Source: Perkinsus chesapeaki (lineage: Eukaryota > Perkinsozoa > Perkinsida > Perkinsidae). Taken from it: a stretch of 31,245 bases of DNA. Location of the stretch: the NCBI GenBank assembly GCA_013115145.1, contig JAAPAO010000423.1:1-31245 (forward strand). Direction: 5' to 3'. Of this stretch, positions 1 through 11,100 are shown in pieces. Under the pieces are notes generated by a model, which saw only the letters and a list, made by a program, of their open reading frames with translations, was not told where the DNA came from and did not search any database. Each line of letters opens with the position of its first letter. The first letter of the stretch is position 1. Made by a program: the position numbers and the translations under genes.

Positions 1-198
1 TTGTGTGGATAAGACGTAGTTGAATGTTATTAATGTTACCACAGCGGTGGGATACATGTTTGGAATGGATTAGAAATACTAACGACGACGCTCGAGAATG
101 GAAGACCTCAATCTCGGCCGCCTCTAATCGATGATGGGCGCAACTCGAGACATCACTCGAGGGGGGCGTCTCCTTTTACCCCATCCGTCTCGAATTAA

Positions 199-1113
199 AT
201 GCGAACGGTTTATTTTATTATTGGATTGTTATTTCGTGAAACCGATGAGTTTATGGGACTGGTGAGATAATTGATATGAAAGGGATTATTTGACTGGTTT
301 ATTTTCAGGGTGTCGTTAAACCACAAAATCCACAAAGTGATGGAGAATGTATGATGGCATCGACAATAGAAGGAACTGCATTATTTCAATTTAATGAGAA
401 ACTGATTATGAAGGCATTGATTTGTAAGAAGACGAAAAATGGAATTAATAAAGGAAGAAGAATAAAGATGAGAAAACGGATAATATTTGAGGAAATGTGA
501 GAATTGATTTATTATAATTTGAATTGATTCATTTAGTGAAGAGTTGAATGAGATGATCGAATCGATAAAACCAAAAGGAAGGAAATCGACGAAAGAGAGA
601 CCGACAATGAAGAAAGTGAATCCCAAGGCTACAGCGTTCCGAAATTGTCGAGATGAGTTGGTGAAAATGAACAATTACCATCGAAAAAATAAACAAATAA
701 GAGGAAGAAGACAAACGAAGGCATTCGTTAAATTCCTTTGTGACAAGGCGATGATGAGAAAAATAAAATATCGAGAAATGAAGGAAGATGAAATAATGCC
801 GATGCCACAGCTACCGATGGAAGAAGAGGGGAAGAGAGGAGAGGGAAAGGAAGGAGAGGGAAAGGGAGGAGAGGGGAAGGAAGGAGAGGGAAAGGGAGGA
901 GAGGGAAAGGAAGGAGAGGGAAAGGGAGGAGAGGGAAAGGAAGGAGAGGGAAAGGAAGGAGATGGAAAGGGAGGAGAGGGAAAGGGAGGAGAGGGAAAGG
1001 AAGGAGATGGGAAGGGAAGAGAGGATGAGGTTGAAGAAAGGAGAGATGAAGATGATGAAGATGATGATTGGGGTGGACTGAGAAAAATTGAAGTTGAGGA
1101 ACTATTAAAATAA
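199..1113 (+). CDS. Lys/Glu/Gly-rich basic protein, three exons, paralogue of the next gene
   Basis: Not a family I recognise. The model joins 199-261, 309-496 and 537-1113 with GT-AG introns and no frame break, giving about 275 residues. It starts with a short hydrophobic stretch (MRTVYFIIGLLF) that is only a marginal signal peptide, so the first exon is the weakest part. Residues 22-140 are strongly basic with three or four cysteines, then comes a Gly-Glu-Lys repeat tract and an acidic tail. The pattern IE...K-rich...C and the motif VKFLCD match the gene at 1183-1862 (IKFLCD) in the same order, so the two look like a tandem duplication. A secreted role is inferred from that paralogue's signal peptide. 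Confidence 0.6.
829..1020 (+). repeat. Coding purine-only tandem repeat (Gly-Glu-Gly-Lys)
   Basis: About 190 bp of pure purine on the + strand built from near-identical 12 bp units that encode GEGK with E/G alternation (GEGKEGEGKGGEGK). It stays in frame. Slippage-prone and likely polymorphic in length. Confidence 0.85.
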
Positions 1114-1182
1114 ACTAAATTGATGTTTATAATAATGTTTCGTTCGATTGTATTATTTATATAATAGTTTACTTTAAACTAA

Positions 1183-1862
1183 ATGTTGAAATATATCTCA
1201 TTCATTATCGTCTTACCAATCATCTTACTCATCAACCTCACCTATGCTGCGAAAGTGAGGATTGTTAAAACGGCATGAAATGAGGATTCCTTCTTCAGGT
1301 TAATAAAGTTGAAGGTGATAAACAGAGCTGCTCGATAAAGGAACAGAGAAAGAAATGGGAGGCAGCAATCGAGGCGAAGTTCACATGGAAGCAAAATCGC
1401 CTAAATTTGGTATCGCTTACATGTCCAACTGAACACGGGATCGTGAAGAAGGGAAAGAAGGAGAAGATTGTCTACCGCTCCGAAAGTCGACCAACGTAAG
1501 AAGAGAGGAATCTGCGCTCTAATTAGTTTTGTGTTTTTAGGAATACAATGATCGATAAGAAATACAAAGGGATTTACATCCCGAGTGACAAGAGTTTTGC
1601 AAAGAGACTAGGCAAGGCCAAGATAGATTTTTCAAGGTGTAAAGTCGGAGTTGAAGAGCTCCAGAAGGCACTTAAGAAAAATAATAAGCTTGAGGACCGT
1701 TTCATGAAGGGTTTTGGTCCGTTGATTAAGTTTTTATGCGATGATGTGCCAAGTAATGATGAAGCTGGTGAAAATGATGGAGCTAGTGAAAGTGATGAAG
1801 ATGGTGGGGATAGTGGCAGTGGAGGTGATGATGAAGAACAACAAGGAGACGATGAGTCGTAA
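1183..1862 (+). CDS. Secreted protein with basic core and acidic Ser/Asp/Gly tail
   Basis: Family unknown. Exons 1183-1254, 1299-1495 and 1541-1862 join by GT-AG introns into 196 residues. Exon 1 is a textbook signal peptide (MLKYISFIIVLPIILLINLTYA, then AK), ending two residues before the first intron. The mature part has a Lys-rich core with cysteines (SC, LTCP, RCK, LCDD) and ends in about 50 residues dominated by D, E, S and G. Core spacing and the IKFLCD motif match the gene at 199-1113, so this is a tandem paralogue. The spacing to that gene is only 69 bp, and both run towards the dynein gene. An extracellular matrix or mineral-binding role would fit the composition but is only a guess. 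Confidence 0.75.
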
Positions 1863-2177
1863 TAGAAATATGTGAATGATAAAACATAATTGCATCAACA
1901 ACAACTATGAAAGTGCTCAAAATTGATGTATAAAATGTTGAAAGAACCTTGTAATATTCATTGTGTTTTATAACTATCAATTGGATACCTTAAACGTTTA
2001 CGAACAGCAAGGAGAGGATTACTGTATGCCCTTTGGAATGTATTGCTGCTAGTATAGACAACAATGTTGTAAATACTCGCTATCAGCTCTTGTCTCCCCC
2101 CTCCGCTAAAGGAGCTATGGAGGATTCTTAATGTTACTTATTAACCGGTGAACTCTACAATTCTCTTGGAGACGATA
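1863..2177. other. Convergent 3' intergenic spacer
   Basis: 315 bp between the stop codons of the + strand secreted gene and the - strand dynein gene. I see AT-rich sequence, no convincing ORF, and none of the dispersed elements. Both 3' UTRs must end here. Confidence 0.6.
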
Positions 2178-5100
2178 TCATAGAGCATGAGGCGAAATGA
2201 ACATAGCGGATGAATTTAGTATCCTAATAATAAACAACATCATATTAGTTTCTTGCCGTACTTGTTATATTTCAACATGAATGCTTGAGCCTATTCTCAC
2301 CTATCTCGTGGATTGTTAGTTTTCATTCTCAACTCCACCACGAAATATCTTCTCTCTTGATCGACATAAAGTGGAACTCCGATAGTATCAAGTTCTGATG
2401 AAATATATGCAATAGAAATCCTACAAAAGCTCTTACCGGGGTTCGAACCCTGGACCTTCGCGTCATGTTGTTCAGGAGTCCATTGAAGCGTAAGTGGCGG
2501 TACAGCCGAGAGAGGAGGGTCTTGTTGGTTTACATCCATCAATGTGAATGTAGACGGATCAATGCGGCACCCCTGAGATTAGAAGAGTTCTATCAGCACG
2601 CATGCGCAAGCCTAAGACAACCTCAAGATAAAGATTCTCAACAACTATTGCTGTGGCAGTGGTGGTGGATTTATCTGCTTCCCTTCCTTCTTCTTTTCTT
2701 GTAAAATAACTTTTCAATTTCAATGATGTATCCAGCGGGACCTGATGAAATACAGGACCGAGAACAAGACGTCGTTAGGGATCAGGTAATGATTAACGGA
2801 ATCTTGCAGTGACAAACAGGCTGTGTCTGAAGTACTCGTTGTTTACCTTTAACATTTTGGCAGTCTGTTGCTTTAAAGCATTGAGGAGTACTATTGGATT
2901 AATAACCTGTCCGAAGTCGAGGGGTTCATCGATGGGGAAGTCGGTATGAGTAATACGAGTCAACCACCGTGTACGTAGAGATACATAACGAGTGGAGAGA
3001 GCCTAACAATGTCGATCACGTGATCGATTTCGATAAAGATACTTTCAGGTATCTTAGCGGCTCATCGGGGGCAAACTCCCAATGGGAACTCCACATTGGA
3101 GGTACCTCTTGTTTTATGAGACTCTCGGCCACACCTAGAATGAGAAAGTTAGAGTCACTGCGCCACGAAATTCGGTACTGATTATCTCGGAGGTCAGTGG
3201 GGAGCGAGATGTCGTCGGATTTGCGCAAAATCCTCTGAGCGCTTTCAAATGTCGATCAACCTGAGTATCTTCAGGTCGACCATGCACGATGCAAAACAGG
3301 TTGCCCACTGTGTCATATATTTGTGTCACCATCAGAACATCCATTTTAACACAGGCGACTGTTGGCGAATCTGTTGGTTCGGCGACACTCAACGGAGTCG
3401 AGTCAGCTTTCTGATGCTCAACTGTCCGTGTCGACCAGAATGACCAGAGGACTTCCATCTCCTAAAGATCAAATATGCGAAGGAGAAGAGGCGAAATAAA
3501 CAAGTGATTGTTACGAAGCCCGGCAGAAGCAAGAGGAGACGGATAATGTCCAAGAAACGTCCCGAGTTAGGCTCTGTACTGATATTTATTATTATAACTA
3601 TGCCATATGATGGATAGGGCGTTATTCCATACCAGCCTGTCTTATCGATACGTTGTTGGACACAAGGGGGCAGTTAGAAATAAGTGAGAAATACTATAAC
3701 ATGCTGTGGAGTTTCATAGAGGAAAAACAATTCTTACTATTTTCCAAAGCTTTATATCAATGGACTGCTGCTGATGCTGTTGGTTGAAAGATGAGCTCCC
3801 AGGGTGGACCCAACTTGAGTTCAAGATACGTATCTGGCTCACAACCTAAAAGATACTTTTCGAGGTTGATTAATGACATCTTGAGCAGCTCACTCGCTGA
3901 CTATTTACTATTTGTAGATTCCTATCAGCGTTTGCTGCCATCCCCAAATCAATATGATCGGCACCAGACCGAGGCTCGTGAATGAGATGCGATTTGAATG
4001 TATCTGACAGACCCCAGTTCAAATCCCATGTACCTGACATTTCTTGGACTAACCCAGACTAGTAGAAGCTGGCAGATGGAAAGGTAGGAGGGAGGACCCA
4101 TTATCGATCGCCTGATCGATTAAAAATAGCGAATATACTGACATAGGAATCCTACCTGCTGCGCAAAGATACCTTTAACATATTGCCGTATTAACCTCAA
4201 ATCAAAATGGTTATCCACTCGGCATCCATAAATCGCATTCTCAAGAATTCCTCGAAGTGTTTGCCATTCCACTGGAATGAAAAGGTCCCGGGTTCTAATC
4301 CCAGAGCCGACATTTTACCGTTTTCCTTATTAATAACCTGTAGAGCCGACTCACAAGCACTTTTCAGATCAGCGGTAGAGAAGCCATAATCCTTCGACCA
4401 TCCCTGAAAGGCTTGAACATAAGGTTAGATAAAGTTACGATAGATCGCTTACCTGTGGGATGAAGGCACATCTCACTTGGATGATAGCGTGAAAGCAAGC
4501 ACACATGAATATAACCTAAAATGGATACTTTAACATACAATAGAGTTAAAAAATGGGATAATAATAATCAATAATAATAAACTGAGGGGATAAATACGAC
4601 GATTAACCGCTTGTTCATGCTAGCCGCATTATGTGAGTTTTATACTTGGTTGATGGATATGGACATCATTCATTAGAGGCTGCATTTTCGTGGCGCGTGA
4701 CAGAATGCACCTGCGATCTTCTAACTTCTCCTCCGGATCCGAACCACGCCCCATCCCAGTCCTCGCAGATCCTCATAATGTTATTCCTGATTCCTGGTGG
4801 AGATTCATACGCCACTTTTAAAGATGATTCCAGTAATGTTACGGGGAAGTTATCTCGAGGCTCAGTGGTAAGCCAACACCTGCAAGGATTTGGCACATGA
4901 GCTAATAAGGATAATGTGAGACCTGAAATCTTTGTGGACTTCCGCCGTGCTCTTCTCAAGTTGAGCTTCAATTTTGGCTGCCCATCCGAGCGCCAGATGA
5001 AGATTCATAATAAGCACCCAATGGCCTTCTTTAATGCCCTCTAATCGAAGCGCGACCCAGGTTCGAACCCGAGCACTGACATCATTTACTTTGCAAAGAT

Positions 5101-8100
5101 CCCAAAACTTCCTGCTCATTTCCTCCACCAATAGCCACTGCAACCAGGTTATGCCTGGAATAACTTCACGCGCCACGAAATATTCGGCAACTACCCCTTA
5201 GCAGCTGCATGTTGTGCAATCTCTTTAGTTGGATCTGCTCCCGGTGTGACTATGAATAATATTGGTCGAATGGTGTTACGGGATGAAGCAGCAACATCAT
5301 CAGATAAGAATGTAAGTGATGTATTGGAAGAGGATGCCGATGACACAGTTAAGGACTGAGAAAAGTCGCTACCCGGATTTGAACCGGGGTTGTCACGGCC
5401 ACAACGTGACGTCCTAACCACTAGACGATAGCGACTTAGTACCCACCTGAGTACCTCTGAGGAGAACTTAGCGAGTGCGGATTCAAGCCGATCGGGTCGC
5501 AATGCTTGGACGATGAGAACTTTCTGGAAGGACGTTAGTTTCAAGGCCACTGACTGTGGGAACTTCTCCTCGCATGCATCCTCCTATGAATATTCAACAT
5601 AACATACTTTCTATCTAACCAGCTTCGAGCTAAGATACTCACTTGCATCCACTCTTGCCACAAACTTGAGGTCTCCATTTCAGCCTTTTCATTCAATCCC
5701 GGCGATGCCGAAATTAAATTAATGAGATGATCTTTCCTATCTGTTGGGCACCAGACCCTATGTCCCTCCTTTAAAGTTTCCTTCACATCGTCACGCGCCA
5801 CGAAATTCCCCGTGAACAACCTCCACTCGTCCTCTGTAATCGATCTAGCTGCAAATGTTTTCGACATCAATATGGCAAACGTAAGTCTGATAGCAACTCG
5901 CTCATGAGTTTCGTGGCGCGTGAAGTTACCTGTCATGCTTGAATAGCGCCCTGTTGACATAGCCCAGAACATTGGCTTTCATTCTCATCATCATTTCACC
6001 CAGACGCGCTTCAATTTGATCTGACGGTTGCTCAACGGTTGTGTCTGAGAGTTCACATTTTTTAGGTGGGGAGGCGATGATGAACTTACCAATGAGTGAA
6101 TCTCGGAAGATGTGGATGAATTCGGTTAGAGAAAAACGATACATCGGCCTAGTATCCAGGCTTCAAGCATGCAAGATGCGCAGTAGGTTACCCAATCCTC
6201 GCCATATCCAACATAAGCATGAAGAGTTCCGCCCCTTCCACGGCGACAGCTCGGAACATCTAACAGCTTCGCAATCGAACGTTTCGACTCTCTATTTACA
6301 TTGCGTTGTTTATCAAGATCGTCTTGCAATCTTATGCTCTCTTGCAAACTCTCAACGATACTCAATGCACTCGTTTTAGTCTTTTCAAGACTTTCCATTA
6401 ATTTTTCATTCTCCAAAATGTTACCCTCAACAGCCGACAACTGCCGCAACAAATCTTCCTCAACTTCCATCAACCGATTCTGAGCAAGCCTCCAAATCGA
6501 TCATGTGATCGATTACAACCCACCTTGAGAGTATCTTCTTTCTCTATCAATTCCCCTCGTCTCTTTTCTAGCTCTGGCCGTTCATGACCAATAACAATTC
6601 CTACCAACTGTGATACCCATTGCATCCCTAACTACGCCCCACCTAGCAATTGGTGCATTAGTCCTTGCCGTGTTGCTGTGAAATTAACGCCAATAAGGAG
6701 ACTTCGCTCATTTGGCGCCATTGTCTCAAAAACTCCAGCATCCCGACTTGTAAGGAGAAGTCGAAAATCATCAGAATAATCGACGCTTCGCTCCGCCAGT
6801 TGAACGACTCTTCTTGACCCAATCAATTGGTAATCTTTTCTCAAGATAGGCAAGAGAACCGGTGAGATATTTCGATCGACGCCGAGATTAACCATAAGTG
6901 TTTTACCAAACCTCAGAGACAGTTCGAGTGTGTGCAGGAATGTCGAATCATTCTGATCAACGCACACCAATGATGTACCACTATCGGACAGGTGCCGGGC
7001 AAGCCATCCAAATGCCTTCTGAGTTGCATCGGCAATTAATGGCACTGCCGCCTAGCAGAGTGAGGTGTGCAATATTGGCAACGAATTTCGGTATACCTTT
7101 TCACTCTTGAGAACGACTAATGCATTTTCTGCTGAGAGTTCGTCTCCTCCAAGACCTTGGCTTTTGAACTTCATCAGCTCGGACTCTTTTCCGCTAAATT
7201 TCTTGAATGAGAATCCCTCCATTGTTATGGATTTAGTTGCAAGCTTTGAGCTCCAATCAGAAAGATACTCTGTACGAGCAATTTCCGAGAGTGCTCCGAG
7301 GTAAACCATAAATGCAGCAGCCAACATGCTTTCGACAGGCAGCCGATCTGAGGCATCAGATCTTGGGACGAGTTAGACTTGGGGTGCCCAGGTGAGTGAG
7401 AATAACAGTGAAATCATGTAATACGTATAAATGTAATGAGCCATAGAAGAATATATAAACGTTATGCTCACCTATCTTGCTGGATATTTCAGCTACCTCT
7501 TTCTCCCATCGCGTCTTCTCGTCCCCAAGACCTTCGAGAAGACCAACTGCCTTATTCAAAGTTCCACGTGCATGTTCGACCCCTTGACGGAGCCCCTCAG
7601 CCTCTCCTGAAATACGATACTTCATTGCATCAAACAAACTTCGATTGTGCTCGGAATTTGGGCTTGACGGTTAAACACGACACTCATTTTCCGGGATTGT
7701 TGGAACAGCTCGAGTTCTACAGAACATTTACCATAACAGGAACGAATTGTTGCTGAGCTCCACAGATGATTGTGGCCATAACGGCTCGGAAGGTTTGCGC
7801 AAGCTGATTAACGAATTTGTGCACACCTTCAGCGAACCTTCGCGTGTCCAGCTCATCGTCGCCTGTACCACCCAGGTTGTCAGATGGTGCGATGTCGCAT
7901 TAACTTCATTCACAAGAAGTCTTCTTGCGAATGGCCGACACCCGCGTCGCGGCGGTGCAAAACGGTGACATGTTAGAGCAACGCGTAGCAACCAATCGTT
8001 GAATTCCTTAAGTGAACGTAAGTTTTTTTGGGATCCACGGAGCTTTTACTCTTCATGGCTGGAGATTTTAAACTTCTTCTCAAGTAGCACGTCTTCGAAA

Positions 8101-11100
8101 GGTGAGCTTGTTGTTGAGGATGGGTCGGCCGTAGGCTATATCGCCAACTCAGGCGTTTCAGCCGGCCTACCATCCAGTGGTTACACCACATCCCCTCCCT
8201 TCCATGAAGCATCAATGATGCTTATTATCTTCAAGATAATATCTTGCGTCCATTTGCTTGTCAGCGTAAAAGTAGATTATGCTTAGTTCAACAACTGCGT
8301 CGTCTCCTTTTTAGCATTCAGGGAATGAAATCCACTTCCAATGTACTACATTGAATGTAGAGGAGACAAGATCGCAGCCTTTGCTTCATTCCTAGCCCGC
8401 CCCCGTCCAAGCTTTCAATGCTACAGCTACAATTGGTGGTGCTGCTGGCAGATGTTCACATCAGGGTAATTGTTGACGTTGTAGTTTCTGTTCCGATCCA
8501 ACAGAAACCCAGGTTTATGTTAACACTAGCTTAATATTACTGGTCACATCATGTGACTCACATGACTCGGATCAGCAGGCTCCAACTTGGCTCCCAACTT
8601 TAATAAGAGCCTGGCCAGGCCCAGCTCGACAAGCTGGAGGCCAGCTGGGAGTCCCAACTACACTATCAAGCAAAACTTGATCACAATCGGCCGCGGATTC
8701 CGCCGCGCGGAAGACCATTACCGATGATCCATGATCAATGATCCTGAGATATGACGACCACAAGTTGAGAAAAAGCTATAGAAATACCGATCAGAGAGAT
8801 AGACAAAGACAAAGCCGAAGAGGTTACATAGATAGTTTCCCCATGTCTAATACTCACCGGTTCGAACAGCAAACTCCTTTTGCATCTCTTTAACCTTTTC
8901 ACCAATCCTCTCTCGCTCAACCTCACATTCTCGCAGTCTCATCCGAGCTCCATGAAGATCATCTTCAGTCTGACGTAATTTACTTTCCATCGGAGCTACC
9001 TTTTCTATCACTCGAGAGTATCTATGCGCAATCGACACAAATGATCTACAACAAATCCTATAATCATAATAACTCACCTCACATTAGCCTTCACCCACAT
9101 CGCCAACGGTGCAGCGGCCAAGCTCGCCCGTCTAATAACCGAATCCTCAAACGATCGACCCTTCTCTTGCAATAACTTCTCAACATCCTCTCTGGCTTTC
9201 GAAGAAATCTTGCGCGCATCGAAATTCAGCACTCTTTGAATCACTCCCGCTCCGGATAGGAATTTCTTCATGGCATTCCAACTGTTATCAGATCCTCCCA
9301 TCAACAACAGCACGCCATACAGCACATCATGGATCGCCTCTGGTGGCATTTTCAGTGCCCGAATTTCGTTTAAATTATCTTGCCGAATCGATCCAACTGC
9401 CCGTCGTGCCTCATCGATGAGCGGTTGAATCTCAGCCAACTCATTTTCGATCCTCGCGTGCTCCTGCGTCGCCTCCAACTCATCTTTGCGAGTTCGTTCG
9501 CTAAGAATCTCAACTTCAGCTTTGTATTTTGCTGCCTCTTCCATTCCCACTTCGATGCTCTTCAAAGCGCCGCTCGCCAGTTTCTCCTTTTCCGATAATT
9601 CTTTTTCTTTCGCTCGCGCCTCGGTCGCTAATCGATCAACCGTTACATGCATTTCTCTCAGTTTTCCCAAACCCTTCTGCAAGCGTTCCCCTTCCAGTCT
9701 GACTCTGGTATGATGATCCCCATACCCAATCCTCCACAACTTGAGCAAGGTCAGAAGATATCTTTGACTACATTTCGAGCTCTCATGGATATCCACAGTC
9801 GCTTCGCATAGCTCTTTATGATAGCTTACAGTTGTCTTCTCTCCATCACTGGCAAGGAGCTCCTTTAATCCCCTTGAAGTGATGATTAAAGATGACCTGA
9901 TAAATGAAGGTTTTTCTTATTTCTGGGACTTCTACTATCTACTAACTAGCAGTATGATGGCTAGTATTATTTAGTCCGTCAATTATGCCTAGTGACCCGG
10001 CAAGTCACTTTTATTTCACTAAACTAGTACGCATGATGGTGATAAACAGTTACATTTATCGAGCTGAGCCAACCGTAAACTATCCATCTCCGTTGGGCAA
10101 TTAATCAGCCTATCTGCTTTTGAGTAGGTTATGAGTTATTCATAATAATCAGGAAATAAAAAATCTTCAATATTCTCCTCCTCCCTTCTTACTTCCTACT
10201 CCAACTTGTCCAGTTCCATAAGACTGTAGTATTAGTGAACAATGCAGGGTTCGTCGATGTTATCTCATAATAATGCGGATGATCAGGGTTCAACGATAAA
10301 ACGAAAGCCAAGTTATCTTTCACGCGCCTCAAAAAGTATTCCTCGAGGCTTTCAGCTGGCATCGACTCTTGCTGATGTTGATCCTTGATTTGTCCCAAAA
10401 TCAATTCCTTCTCCTCTGCTTGAATTAATCCTCCCACATCTCCCGAAGCGACGAGGCTGTTCAAAACAGCAAAGAATTCCTCAGCAGATCCCCGCAGATG
10501 ATGGTCCTCGACAAAAACAATTATTTTTTCCCGCTCCGCTCCGCCTGCTGCTGCTTTAATAACTGCCGCTTTTATTTCTTTCAAATTTATTTTTCCTTCC
10601 ATCGCCGTTAATGTCGGCGTTATAATTTCGTATTGGTGCATATGAGCCATCAAAGCCAAACTGCTCCTCCTGCCGCAACCAGATCGACCAACCATCAGCA
10701 CGCATGCGCAGCCGCCCTGTCCGACACGAACGCCGAGAGCTCGATCAAGGCATGCTAAATTCTCCAGCACCTACTACGACTTGAGCAATCGAATAAAAAC
10801 CGCGCGCCACAAAACTAACCTCATCCACAATAGAAATTCCTAACGGCTTGATGTCTCTTTCATACTCTGCCAATCCAGAAGTTATCAATTGGCGATAATC
10901 AGACTTTGGAATTCGCTCAAGTCGGTCAAGTCGATGACCTGATGACCACTAATCAGATGAGCCGGTGTAAGAAATGATTATCAAAGAAAGAATACAAAAA
11001 GATACGAAAGTTATTGACCACGAATTCTGGTGGACGAAAATTCGACAAACGCATTTCGCTAAATCGGAGAATTTCTAAGTACTTAACACTTGTGTTAACA

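Larger units (their letters stand above)
2178..6190 (-). other. Dynein-2 AAA6 and C-terminal domain
   Basis: [82 protein letters not shown] and the terminal [19 protein letters not shown], in that order. This C-terminal part has the densest packing of tRNA-derived introns in the gene. Confidence 0.9.

Noticed and set aside
5541-5972. Single 143-residue minus-strand protein.
   Set aside because: It is a dynein exon plus read-through of two introns; only the part from LTFAILM to EWMQ is coding.
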